50,827 nt of DNA from Acetobacterium sp. KB-1 (GTDB lineage: Bacteria > Bacillota > Clostridia > Eubacteriales > Eubacteriaceae), in assembly GCF_003260995.1 (NCBI RefSeq), contig NZ_CP030040.1, forward strand, positions 3,398,130-3,448,956, written 5' to 3'. The notes under the pieces are model-generated. The model had not been told where the DNA came from. It saw nothing but the letters and a program-made list of their open reading frames with translations, and made no database searches. The position numbers and the translations under genes are program-made. Position 1 is the first letter of the stretch. The number at the start of each line of letters is the position of its first letter. Below, piece after piece: positions 8,245-16,941 of this stretch.

Positions 8245-8514
8245 CTAAATCGTGTGCATAGCATTGAAAAGATCTTCATGCTGAATACGGATGGACATGC
8301 CGATGGTTTGTCCGACTTCTTCAAGAGCGGCCTTCAGGACATTAAACTCAACAGACATGTTTGTCATGTCCACCAACATGATCATGGTGAAAAAATCATG
8401 CATAACGGTCTGGCTGATATCTTCAATATTGACATCATTTTCAGCCAAAATTTTAGATACATTATAAATTATTCCGGTGCGGTCATTTCCAATAACCGTA
8501 ACTACTGCTCTCAT
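8245..8514 (-). CDS. ACT domain protein (UPF0237)
   Basis: An 89-residue stand-alone ACT domain of the UPF0237 type. The first strand is MRAVVTVIGNDRTGIIYNVS, followed by the ENDVNIEDISQTV helix-strand. ACT domains commonly bind amino acids and regulate a partner enzyme; the partner here is presumably the DUF711 protein encoded 12 bases downstream. AAGGAG lies seven bases upstream of the ATG. It is the first gene of the ACT–DUF711–FmdE operon. Confidence 0.9.
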   Translation of the reverse strand: MRAVVTVIGNDRTGIIYNVSKILAENDVNIEDISQTVMHDFFTMIMLVDMTNMSVEFNVLKAALEEVGQTIGMSIRIQHEDLFNAMHTI

Positions 8515-8547
8515 TCTAAATTACTCCTTAATTTTCATTATTTTATT

Positions 8548-8576
8548 AGTTTAAACCAAAATGCGTACAATCACAA
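8548..8576 (-). promoter_or_regulatory. Promoter candidate for the ACT–DUF711–FmdE operon
   Basis: On the minus strand TTGTGA (8576-8571) is followed after 17 bases by TAAACT (8553-8548), about 33 bases upstream of the start codon. Confidence 0.4.
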
Positions 8577-8711
8577 GTTATAATGTTGATTTTAGGAGGA
8601 AAGACGTTTTGTGAATTTATTTTTAAGTTTTTTGATATAAAATTAATACAATTGATGGGAAATTTTAACAAAATAAAACTTTGTTTTTTGCTTAATAGCC
8701 GGTTTCGTAAC

Positions 8712-8755
8712 TTGTGAAGGGTGGTGGAGTGTGGTATAATGTGGAAGAAAATGGA
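8712..8755 (+). promoter_or_regulatory. mraZ promoter overlapped by four MraZ boxes
   Basis: TTGTGA (8712-8717), a 17-base spacer and a perfect TATAAT (8735-8740) form a sigma-A promoter. Four TGG cores at 8722, 8732, 8742 and 8752 are spaced exactly 10 bases apart, most of them as GTGG. This matches the known MraZ operator layout of short TGG-containing direct repeats at a 10-base period. The boxes cover the -10 and early transcribed region, so MraZ should autorepress the operon. Confidence 0.8.
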
Positions 8756-8784
8756 AGAACAAAGTATGAAGGAGGTAGATCTGG

Positions 8785-9216
8785 ATGTTTTTTGGAGAGT
8801 ATGAACATAATATCGACGACAAGGGACGATTGATCATTCCTTCAAAATTCAGAGAATCTCTGGGTGGACAATTTGTCTTAACAAAAGGACTGGATTGTTG
8901 CCTGTTTGTTTTTTCCATGGAAGAGTGGGAGAATTTTGAAAGTAAACTAAAATCTCTACCGGTATCGGATAAGGATGCGCGAGCGTTTACCCGATTTTTC
9001 TTCGCCGGTGCCGCCGATTGCGAGCTGGATCGACAGGGCCGGGCGAGTGTTCCACTTTCGCTCCGCAAATATGCAAAAATAACAAAAGAGGTGACCATTA
9101 TCGGGGTTTCAAATCGATTAGAAATTTGGGACAGTCAATTATGGGAAAACTATAACGACAATGAAGATTTAAATTATGAGGACATTGCCAATAATATGGC
9201 AATGCTGGGAATATAA
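8785..9216 (+). CDS. mraZ: Transcriptional regulator MraZ
   Basis: A 143-residue MraZ with two SpoVT/AbrB-like halves. Each half has the DxKGR or DRQGR signature: [17 protein letters not shown] near residue 10 and [16 protein letters not shown] near residue 78. MraZ forms a ring-shaped oligomer that binds repeats upstream of its own operon and controls division and wall genes. A GGAGG ribosome-binding site lies nine bases before the ATG. The stop TAA is followed directly by the rsmH ATG, so the two are translationally linked. Confidence 0.97.
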   Translation: MFFGEYEHNIDDKGRLIIPSKFRESLGGQFVLTKGLDCCLFVFSMEEWENFESKLKSLPVSDKDARAFTRFFFAGAADCELDRQGRASVPLSLRKYAKITKEVTIIGVSNRLEIWDSQLWENYNDNEDLNYEDIANNMAMLGI

Positions 9217-10173
9217 ATGAAGCCACAAACATTTTCACATACCACCGTATTACTACGGGAATCCATTGACGGTCTGGACATCAAACCAAATGGTATCTAC
9301 GTGGATTGCACCCTGGGTGGGGGTGGGCATTCCCAATGGATTTGTGAATCATTGGATGAAAGCGGCATTTTGGTTGGCATCGATCAGGATGATTACGCTT
9401 TAGAGTATGCCCAAAATCGTCTGGCGGGTTTTACCTGTCAGCGTCATTTTGTAAAAAGTAATTTTGCCAGTTTAGCCAAGGTTCTAAAGGGCCTCCATCT
9501 CTTTGGAATCGACGGTATTCTATATGACCTCGGGGTTTCGTCATTTCAACTGGATGACGATACCCGAGGCTTTTCTTATCATAACGATGGTCCGCTGGAT
9601 ATGCGAATGAACCAGTCAGCAGAGTTAACCGCCGAAATGGTGGTCAACGACTATGCCCCCGGGGAACTAAAAAAAATACTTTTTCTTTATGGAGAAGAAA
9701 AGTTTGCCAGTCAAATCGTCAAATCAATCGTTCGTGCCAGAACGCTTGCGCGAATTACGACCACTTTAGAGTTAAGTGAAATAATCAAGAAGGCGTATCC
9801 TCCCAAGGAACGTTTTAAAGAGAAACATCCCTCAAGAAAAACATTTCAAGCCATTCGACTGGAAGTCAATGGGGAATTAAAAATATTAGAAGATGCTTTA
9901 ACCCAGGGTCTTGAAGCCTTGAAGCCAGGCGGAAGAATGTGTGTCATTACCTTTCATTCGCTGGAAGATCGGGTTGTTAAGCATCTCTTTAAAGAGAAAG
10001 CCAATCCCTGCACTTGCCCGCCGGATTTTCCCCAATGTGTTTGTGGGAAATTACCGGAAGTAAAGCTTATTTCAAGAAAACCGATTGTTTCAGGTGTTGA
10101 TGAACTTGAAGAAAATCGGCGTTCGCGAAGTGCGAAACTACGGATTGTAGAAAAGCTGGGAACAGAAAGTTAA
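9217..10173 (+). CDS. rsmH: 16S rRNA (cytosine(1402)-N(4))-methyltransferase RsmH
   Basis: A 318-residue RsmH (MraW) that N4-methylates C1402 of 16S rRNA using S-adenosylmethionine. The SAM-binding loop is YVDCTLGGGGHS near residue 30. Further family motifs are DGILYDLGVSSFQLD, RTLARITTTLEL and the C-terminal ENRRSRSAKLRIVEK. A CTCPPDFPQCVCG segment near residue 270 is the usual Cys cluster. It starts right after the mraZ stop. Confidence 0.97.
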   Translation: MKPQTFSHTTVLLRESIDGLDIKPNGIYVDCTLGGGGHSQWICESLDESGILVGIDQDDYALEYAQNRLAGFTCQRHFVKSNFASLAKVLKGLHLFGIDGILYDLGVSSFQLDDDTRGFSYHNDGPLDMRMNQSAELTAEMVVNDYAPGELKKILFLYGEEKFASQIVKSIVRARTLARITTTLELSEIIKKAYPPKERFKEKHPSRKTFQAIRLEVNGELKILEDALTQGLEALKPGGRMCVITFHSLEDRVVKHLFKEKANPCTCPPDFPQCVCGKLPEVKLISRKPIVSGVDELEENRRSRSAKLRIVEKLGTES

Positions 10174-10188
10174 AAAAAGGAGCGTTCC

Positions 10189-10572
10189 ATGGCGACCACA
10201 AAAAAAAGAGTAAAAATGCCCAAACAAAAAGAAAAGCGCATGACAACAAGTTCCTATGTTATGATTATAGGGTTGATTGCGTTTGCGGCAATGGTTGGGA
10301 TCTTATTTCAGCACGCTGTGATCACCGAAAAAAATACGCAGATCAGAGACCTTCAGAAAACCCTGGAAGACGCCGTACAGGTTAACGACAGTAAAGAAGG
10401 TCAATTAGTAACAAATATGAATCTTCAATCGATTGAGGCTCAAGCCAGAGGTTATGGGATGACCGAACCGGTCCAGGAACAATATCGACGCGAACTGGTG
10501 ACGGAGAAAAAAGAAGAGTCACTGATGACGGATTCACAAATTGTGAGAAGTTGGTTTGAGAATTTGTTTTAG
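10189..10572 (+). CDS. ftsL: Cell division protein FtsL
   Basis: A 127-residue bitopic protein with a basic N-terminus, one membrane segment (about 24-46), and an extracytoplasmic coiled-coil-like stretch rich in Gln, Asp and Lys. The position between rsmH and a division transpeptidase identifies it as FtsL, which joins FtsB/DivIC and FtsQ/DivIB in the divisome. FtsL sequence conservation is low, so the call rests on topology and synteny. An AAAGGAG site precedes the ATG. Confidence 0.85.
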   Translation: MATTKKRVKMPKQKEKRMTTSSYVMIIGLIAFAAMVGILFQHAVITEKNTQIRDLQKTLEDAVQVNDSKEGQLVTNMNLQSIEAQARGYGMTEPVQEQYRRELVTEKKEESLMTDSQIVRSWFENLF

Positions 10573-10633
10573 GTTAGGGTTTATTTAAGCTAGATCAGGT
10601 AAGCTTAATTGAATAAAAATTTGGAGAAAAAAT

Positions 10634-13042
10634 GTGAATATAAAAAAGAAGGCACAACGAGAGATTGGACCGATCGGCAAACAAAATCGCATCATGATTG
10701 CCATGGTTGTACTTTCATTGTGCTTAATTGTTGTTATTGGGAGATTATTTTCCCTGCAAATTGTAAATTCAACCGGGAAGTATGAGCGCCAGGTCGATCA
10801 ACTTGTTGAAGAGGTGGCCATTAAAGCATCACGAGGTGATATCTACGATCGGAACAAAAATGTTCTGGCTAAAGATTCCTCAGCGACAGCGGTTAATGTG
10901 ATCCCCTATGAGGTCGAAGACCCCGATCGCCTGGCCCAAACATTAAGTAGCAAGCTGGGTTTAAAAGTTGAAGATATTATGAAAAAGATCATCGTTCTGG
11001 AAAATGATATTGTTGAAGTAAAAACCGGTATCAGTCAGGGCGCTGCGGTTATTGTACTGAGTCATAATTTTGATGGTGTCAGTATTGAGGACGGAACCCT
11101 TTATTTTAAACCGATTAGCATTAAAGATCCGGCTGCGGTGGCTGCGGCCATTTCCAAAGATTTGGATTATAATTATGAGTCCCTTTACGATCGTGCGACC
11201 CGTAAAGAAAACCAGCCGGTGCTAATTTTGGGGAAAGTCGATAATGCCCTGGCTCTGGAAATTAAGCAATCGGAAGCAATCAAAGACGAAGACGGCAACA
11301 TAGAAAGTTATAATGGCATCGAATTGCTGGATGATTATCGGCGTTATTATACCAATGGAAATTTTGCTTCCTATATTCTGGGGTTTACCGGGCGGGACTA
11401 CAGTGGTCTCTATGGGGTGGAATCCACCTATGAAGACGTCTTAAGCGGCGAGGATGGGGTTGTTTACTTCCAAAAAGATGCCAACGGAAACCAGATTCCT
11501 TCGCAAACAAAAATATTAAAAGAACCTGTTCAGGGAGAAGATATTGTTTTAACGATTGATAGCAATATTCAATTGATGGCCGAAAAAGCGGTTGAGGAAG
11601 CAGCGACAACCTGGAAAACAAAAAGTGTAACTGCGATTGTGATGGAAACCAAAACTGGCGAAGTAGTGGCAATGGCGACCACGCCGGATTACAATCTTAA
11701 TGATCCTTTTACTCTGGATGCTAACTTCGTCGCGACACATGCAGAAGATCTGGTTGGTAAAACAGAACAAGAACAACTGGCAGAGATGTATAAGAATCAG
11801 GCCGTTAGTTTTATTTATGAACCGGGTTCCACCTTTAAAGCACTAACTGGCGCAGCGGCCCTGGAAGAAGGGGTAGTAACGCCAGATACAATTGTGTATT
11901 GTGATGGGTCCATCCAGATCGGTGATGCGGTGATTAATTGCGCCACCGGACCACATGGCAGCATTACGGTTTCGGATGCCATCGCCCATTCCTGTAATCC
12001 GGGGTTGGTTCAGATTATTGAAACATTGAATCCGGATGTTTTCTATCAGTATGTGTATAATTTTGGCTTAGGAGAAACCACCGGGATTGAGCTAGATGGC
12101 GAAGAAGCTGGAATTATTAATCGACTATCTACCGCCAATGGCGGGATCAATGAAGTAGATTATGCGACCTTTTCATTTGGACAGGGGTTGGCAGTCACGC
12201 CCATTCAAATCGTCAGTGCGCTAAATAGTGTCGTCAATGATGGCTACTATGTTAAACCGACGATTATCTCCAGCGAAACCACGGGGAAAGCGATTGAATC
12301 CCAAAAACAGATTATTTCGAAAGAAACATCGGCAGCAACCCGAGAAATCATGCGTAAGGTAGTTGGCTATGATTCCGATATGACCAATCTTTCTGAAGGA
12401 TACAGCATTGGCGGAAAAACAGGGACGGCCGAGAAGTTTATCAATGGTGAATATTCCAGTTCCAAATATGTGACCTCCTTTTACTGCTTTGCCCCAGTGG
12501 AAGACCCCAAATATTCGGTTTACGTCGTGTTGGATGAACCGGCAGCAGGTGCTTATGGGAGTACCAGTGCGGCACCTACCGCCATTAGTTTAATAAAACA
12601 AGCTTTGAATTATAACACTGCTGATACCACCCTTGGTGGTGCTGTAACGGAAGAAATTCAAAAGGGAACCATCACTGTTCCTGATCTGGTAGGTCAGAAC
12701 ATTGATTTTGCAGCCAGCATTCTCAATGAGAAGGGGATAAAATATGTTGTTGATCCAGCCACCAGTGGGACCACGGTTGTAAATCAAAGCCTTCCCACCA
12801 ATTCGGTTTATGATCCAAATTCGGAATTGATCCTTGCTTTAGGAGAAACCGATAGTCAGGCGGTTGGAACGGTTATTGTGCCGGATCTAAAGGGACTATC
12901 GATTCAGAGTGCCAATGAAATTCTGACGGGATTGGGACTCAATCTTAAAATCACAGGGAATGGTTTTGCTTCAAGTCAAACGCCGGCAGCCACAACGGTT
13001 GTGGAGAGGGGCAGTGACGTTAACGTAACATTTGCCCCATAA
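10634..13042 (+). CDS. ftsI: Division/sporulation transpeptidase (class B PBP, FtsI/SpoVD type) with two PASTA domains
   Basis: An 802-residue class B penicillin-binding protein. It has an N-terminal membrane anchor (about 20-42), a dimerisation domain and a transpeptidase domain with Ser399 in GSTFK, SCN in AHSCNP, and K595-TG in GGKTGTAEK. Two C-terminal PASTA domains start at TVPDLVGQ and IVPDLKGL. It crosslinks septal peptidoglycan with FtsW. The PASTA tail is typical of SpoVD and PBP2x, so it may be named spoVD; sequence alone does not separate the vegetative and spore roles. The start is GTG 10634 after GGAGAAAAAAT, because the overlapping ATG is followed at once by a stop. It is the last gene of the mraZ unit. 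Confidence 0.93.
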   Translation: MNIKKKAQREIGPIGKQNRIMIAMVVLSLCLIVVIGRLFSLQIVNSTGKYERQVDQLVEEVAIKASRGDIYDRNKNVLAKDSSATAVNVIPYEVEDPDRLAQTLSSKLGLKVEDIMKKIIVLENDIVEVKTGISQGAAVIVLSHNFDGVSIEDGTLYFKPISIKDPAAVAAAISKDLDYNYESLYDRATRKENQPVLILGKVDNALALEIKQSEAIKDEDGNIESYNGIELLDDYRRYYTNGNFASYILGFTGRDYSGLYGVESTYEDVLSGEDGVVYFQKDANGNQIPSQTKILKEPVQGEDIVLTIDSNIQLMAEKAVEEAATTWKTKSVTAIVMETKTGEVVAMATTPDYNLNDPFTLDANFVATHAEDLVGKTEQEQLAEMYKNQAVSFIYEPGSTFKALTGAAALEEGVVTPDTIVYCDGSIQIGDAVINCATGPHGSITVSDAIAHSCNPGLVQIIETLNPDVFYQYVYNFGLGETTGIELDGEEAGIINRLSTANGGINEVDYATFSFGQGLAVTPIQIVSALNSVVNDGYYVKPTIISSETTGKAIESQKQIISKETSAATREIMRKVVGYDSDMTNLSEGYSIGGKTGTAEKFINGEYSSSKYVTSFYCFAPVEDPKYSVYVVLDEPAAGAYGSTSAAPTAISLIKQALNYNTADTTLGGAVTEEIQKGTITVPDLVGQNIDFAASILNEKGIKYVVDPATSGTTVVNQSLPTNSVYDPNSELILALGETDSQAVGTVIVPDLKGLSIQSANEILTGLGLNLKITGNGFASSQTPAATTVVERGSDVNVTFAP

Positions 13043-13051
13043 AAAATTAAA

Positions 13052-13087
13052 AGAAAAGCAAGGGGAGGAATCCTTGCTTTTCTTTAT
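13052..13087 (+). terminator. Terminator after the ftsI/spoVD gene
   Basis: AGAAAAGCAAGG (13052-13063) pairs perfectly with CCTTGCTTTTCT (13072-13083). The T tract is interrupted, so termination may be partial. It divides the dcw cluster before murF. Confidence 0.75.
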
Positions 13088-13097
13088 GTTTAAAGTT

Positions 13098-13106
13098 TGA
13101 TATAAT
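13098..13106 (+). promoter_or_regulatory. Extended -10 promoter for murF
   Basis: TGATATAAT (TGN followed by perfect TATAAT at 13101-13106) lies about 95 bases before murF. No good -35. Confidence 0.6.
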
Positions 13107-13201
13107 GTCATGGTCTTTTTGGACAGTGGACGAGGCTGAAAATTAAATATAGAATTGATTATGATTGACCGAAAATAAAGAAGAAAGTTCAGGTAAGATA
13201 A

Positions 13202-14575
13202 ATGGAAAGTATCAGTATTGATGAAATACTTCACATTACCCAGGGGGAATTGCTCCAGGGAAATCGCTTAATGGCAATTGCAAATGTTGCGATTGATAGT
13301 CGAAAAACAACAGGTAATGACTTATATGTGCCCATTATCGGGGAAACGAATAATGGCCACAATTACATCAGTCAGGCCTTTTTAAATGGCAGTAGAGCTT
13401 GTCTGACCGAGGAAAGAAATCACTCCTTTCCGGCGGAGATGACGGTCATCCAGGTGGCTTCAACATTAGCGGCGATGAAAGCGTTGGCCGGTTTTAATCG
13501 TCATCGTTACAGCATTCCGGTGATTGCCATTACTGGCAGCAGCGGAAAAACCACCACCAAGGACCTGGTGGCATCCGTTCTGTCACAACGGTATCATACC
13601 TTAAAAACCGAGGGTAACTTTAATAATGAATACGGGATTCCCCAGACCTTATTTAATTTAGAAGCAGACCATCAAATGGCCGTCATCGAAATGGGAATGG
13701 ACCATCTTGGGGATATTTCAAAATCAATCGCACTGGTTGATCCCGATATCAGTGTAATCACCAATGTCGGACTTAGTCATATTGAACGCCTGAAAAGCCA
13801 GGAGAATATTTATCGGGCCAAAAAAGAAATTTTGCAGCGTTTAACAAGCGATGGCATTGCCTATGTTAATGGTGATGATGCGTTTTTAAAAAAAATAAAT
13901 AATGAAAAGAATCACTACCAGGTTAAAACCTTTGGCTTGGATGGGGAGCATTCTGTAACAGCCTTTAATTATAGTACAAGTCAAGCGGGTCTTGAAATGC
14001 AGGTAAAATGGGAACATCGAAACGAAGTTTTCACGTTTAATTATCCCGGGGAACATAATATCTATAATTGTCTGGTGGCTATTGGCTTAGGGTATTTCTA
14101 TGACTTGACTCAATCGGAGATTCAACAAGGGCTTAATGCTTTTGTGCCCAGCGGCAATCGGATGGATATTTTCACGATTGGCGAAATCAAGGTGATTAAT
14201 GACTCATATAATGCTAATCCTGATGCGATGCGGGCTTCCCTGGATGTATTGGATACCCTGGGCCGTGACAACAAGCGAAAAATTGCAATTCTCGGCGATA
14301 TGTTAGAAATGGGCGACTTCGGGCCAGCCGCACACCTTGAAGTTGGCAACTACGCAAAGGGTAAAGCGGATATTCTAATCGGTGTTGGTCCATTGGGGCA
14401 GTTAATTTGTCAGGGTTATGACAATGCCGGACCGGTCTACCAGGTTCCTGATGCACGCTCGGCCGGTGCCTGTTTAAAAGAGATTGTCCGGCCCGAAGAT
14501 ATCATTCTGATTAAAGCATCCCGGGGCATGGGTTTGGAACGGGTGATTGATTTTATTAAGGAAGGTGGCTGCTAA
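13202..14575 (+). CDS. murF: UDP-N-acetylmuramoyl-tripeptide–D-alanyl-D-alanine ligase MurF
   Basis: A 457-residue Mur ligase. The ATP loop is ITGSSGKTTTKD near residue 112. Other family motifs are KTEGNFNNEYGIPQT, the AVIEMGMD segment and INDSYNANPDAM near residue 330. It adds D-Ala-D-Ala to the UDP-MurNAc tripeptide in the cytoplasm. NFNNEYG and NDSYNANP separate MurF from MurE and MurD. Its TAA overlaps the ATG of mraY by one base. Many clostridial clusters have murE just upstream; here it is absent. Confidence 0.96.
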   Translation: MESISIDEILHITQGELLQGNRLMAIANVAIDSRKTTGNDLYVPIIGETNNGHNYISQAFLNGSRACLTEERNHSFPAEMTVIQVASTLAAMKALAGFNRHRYSIPVIAITGSSGKTTTKDLVASVLSQRYHTLKTEGNFNNEYGIPQTLFNLEADHQMAVIEMGMDHLGDISKSIALVDPDISVITNVGLSHIERLKSQENIYRAKKEILQRLTSDGIAYVNGDDAFLKKINNEKNHYQVKTFGLDGEHSVTAFNYSTSQAGLEMQVKWEHRNEVFTFNYPGEHNIYNCLVAIGLGYFYDLTQSEIQQGLNAFVPSGNRMDIFTIGEIKVINDSYNANPDAMRASLDVLDTLGRDNKRKIAILGDMLEMGDFGPAAHLEVGNYAKGKADILIGVGPLGQLICQGYDNAGPVYQVPDARSAGACLKEIVRPEDIILIKASRGMGLERVIDFIKEGGC

Positions 14576-15549
14576 TGGAACTGACCGTTTTACAAACCGG
14601 GCTGATTGGTCTGCTGATTTCCTTCCTGGTTGTCTATTTTGTGACACCGCGATTTATCCCCATGCTCAAACGGCTAAAATTTGGTCAGGCCATTAGAGAA
14701 GAAGGCCCGCAAAGCCATTTGGAAAAATCAGGAACGCCAACCATGGGCGGGCTGGTGATTCAATTGGGGGTATTGGTGGCTTTTGCGATCTTGTCAGTGC
14801 TAGTCGGAAACTGGGATTTCTTTCCAATTCTGGTAATGCTCTACTTCGGTGCTGTGGGTTTGATTGATGATTATATTAAGGTAGCAAAAAAACACAATCT
14901 GGGTCTGCGGGCCTGGCAGAAAATGGTGCTCCAATGTATTGGTGCGCTGGCCATTGCCCTCTATGCTTATTATGCGCCAGCCATTGGTTCTGAAATGGTG
15001 GTGCCATTAATGGATCAGACTGTCGATTTTGGATTCTGGTATGTACCATTTACCTTTATTGCGGTAGTATCGATTGTCAATGCGGTTAATTTAACCGATG
15101 GACTCGATGGATTGGCATCCGGCGTTACCTTAATTGTTGCAATATTCTTTTTTGTCGGCTCTCTGGCCCTGCCCCAAGCTAATACCAGCATTTTTACTGG
15201 TGCCATTATTGGCGGATGTTTGGGTTTCTTAAGGCATAATTCAAATCCAGCTGATATCTTTATGGGTGATACCGGTTCGATGGCGTTGGGCGGAGCGGTT
15301 GTAGTCATGGCGATCATTACTCAGCTACAGATTTTTCTGCTCATTGCTGGCGCTTTGTTTGTCCTTGAAGCTTTATCGGTAGTGATTCAAGTGAGCTACT
15401 TTAAATCTACCGGGGGAAAGCGCTTTTTTAAGATGGCCCCCATTCATCATCACTTTGAATTGTCGGGTTGGAGTGAAACCCGGGTCGTCACTGTTTTCTG
15501 GGTGGTTACAGCGATTTCGGTAGTCATTGCATTTATTTGTTTAGGATAG
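14575..15549 (+). CDS. mraY: Phospho-N-acetylmuramoyl-pentapeptide-transferase MraY
   Basis: A 324-residue polytopic membrane enzyme with about ten membrane segments. It transfers phospho-MurNAc-pentapeptide to undecaprenyl phosphate to make lipid I. Catalytic motifs are LIDDYIKV, NLTDGLDGLASG, MGDTGSMALGG and the APIHHHFEL loop near the C-terminus. The ATG overlaps the murF stop in a TAATG arrangement, indicating coupled translation. Confidence 0.97.
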   Translation: MELTVLQTGLIGLLISFLVVYFVTPRFIPMLKRLKFGQAIREEGPQSHLEKSGTPTMGGLVIQLGVLVAFAILSVLVGNWDFFPILVMLYFGAVGLIDDYIKVAKKHNLGLRAWQKMVLQCIGALAIALYAYYAPAIGSEMVVPLMDQTVDFGFWYVPFTFIAVVSIVNAVNLTDGLDGLASGVTLIVAIFFFVGSLALPQANTSIFTGAIIGGCLGFLRHNSNPADIFMGDTGSMALGGAVVVMAIITQLQIFLLIAGALFVLEALSVVIQVSYFKSTGGKRFFKMAPIHHHFELSGWSETRVVTVFWVVTAISVVIAFICLG

Positions 15550-15561
15550 GAGAAGCGCATT

Positions 15562-16923
15562 ATGATAAAAAGGACTCTGGTAGTCGGAGCGGCCCGAAGT
15601 GGGGTTGCGGTCACAGAACTATTACTAAGCCATGGCGAAGCCGTGTTATTAACGGACACCCGATCATCGGGCATCGTCTTAAAAGAGTTTCCCCAGATTC
15701 TGGATTTTGAAAAAAACCCGGAGTTTGAATCGATTTTTGGTGTTCAGCCGAGTCTGGAGATTTTAACGGTGATTGATGAGGTGGTCATAAGCCCGGGGGT
15801 GCCGCTGAGTATTCCCATTATTCAAGCGGCTTACGCGCAGGGTATTCCAGTCACAGGTGAGGTCGAAGCGGCCTATCGATTGACACAAACACCTTTTATT
15901 GCGATTACTGGGACCAATGGGAAAACCACCACCACCACCCTGCTGGGGGAAATATTCAAAGCCTCAGGTCGGGGAACTTATGTGGTCGGAAACATTGGCG
16001 ACCCCATTACCAACTATGTCGATAGCGCGACCGCAGATGAGGTTTTTATAACCGAGATCAGCAGTTTCCAATTGGAGACGATCCATACTTTTCGACCTCA
16101 GGCGGCGGCGATTCTCAATCTGACGCCGGATCATCTGGACCGTCACCTGAGCATGGAAAATTATGTGCATGCCAAAGGCCGGATATTTGAAAATCAACGA
16201 GTCGAAGACCTGCTGGTATTAAACGGGGATGACCCTTTAGTCGGTGAATTGGGTGAAAAGGCGGTTTCAAGAAAAGCCCTTTTTAGTTATAAAAAAACCG
16301 TTGATTATGGTGCCTGGTGTTTAGCGGGCGAAATCTATATTAATAATGGTCAAGAAAGCATCTTGGTTTGTCGGGAAGATGAACTGGGTATTATCGGTCC
16401 TCATAATACCATGAATGCTCTGGCGGCTCTGACCCTGGCATATTTTTCAGGGGTTGAACTGGAAGTCATCGTCCGGGTTCTTAAAACCTTTGCGGGAGTG
16501 GAACATCGTCTGGAGTTGGTGGGCTGTTTTGACGGGGTGACCTACATCAACGATTCGAAAGGAACCAACACCAACGCCACTATTACGGCTGTCAATGCGG
16601 TAACAGAACCGATTATTCTGCTGGCCGGAGGCTATGATAAAAAAGAAGACTATTCCGAGCTGATGGCACTGGTGGCAAAGCGGGTCAAGCAGCTGATCGT
16701 TTTAGGCGTAACTGCGGATGATCTAATCAAAGCCGCTACGGCCAAGGGCTTTACGACCATCACCAAAGTTGACACCTACGAGGAAGCGGTTGCCCACGCA
16801 AAAGCGGTGGCCGTATCGGGTGACACTGTTTTGTTATCGCCAGCCTGTGCCAGTTGGGATATGTTTGATAATTATGAGATCCGAGGTCGAGTTTTCAAGC
16901 GATTGGTGACCGAAAATCAATAA
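15562..16923 (+). CDS. murD: UDP-N-acetylmuramoylalanine–D-glutamate ligase MurD
   Basis: A 453-residue Mur ligase. The N-terminal Rossmann-like UMP-binding part starts VVGAARSGVA. The ATP loop is ITGTNGKTTTTTL near residue 115, followed by GNIG, the SSFQLE segment and HRLELVG near residue 315. YINDSKGTN and PACASWDMF mark it as MurD. It adds D-Glu to UDP-MurNAc-L-Ala. It lies 12 bases after mraY in the same operon. Confidence 0.96.
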   Translation: MIKRTLVVGAARSGVAVTELLLSHGEAVLLTDTRSSGIVLKEFPQILDFEKNPEFESIFGVQPSLEILTVIDEVVISPGVPLSIPIIQAAYAQGIPVTGEVEAAYRLTQTPFIAITGTNGKTTTTTLLGEIFKASGRGTYVVGNIGDPITNYVDSATADEVFITEISSFQLETIHTFRPQAAAILNLTPDHLDRHLSMENYVHAKGRIFENQRVEDLLVLNGDDPLVGELGEKAVSRKALFSYKKTVDYGAWCLAGEIYINNGQESILVCREDELGIIGPHNTMNALAALTLAYFSGVELEVIVRVLKTFAGVEHRLELVGCFDGVTYINDSKGTNTNATITAVNAVTEPIILLAGGYDKKEDYSELMALVAKRVKQLIVLGVTADDLIKAATAKGFTTITKVDTYEEAVAHAKAVAVSGDTVLLSPACASWDMFDNYEIRGRVFKRLVTENQ

Positions 16924-16941
16924 AAATTCGAGGAGTGAACC

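Noticed and set aside
10585-10608. TTAAGCT/AGCTTAA hairpin between ftsL and the class B PBP gene as a terminator
   Set aside because: No T tract follows and the genes appear to be one operon.
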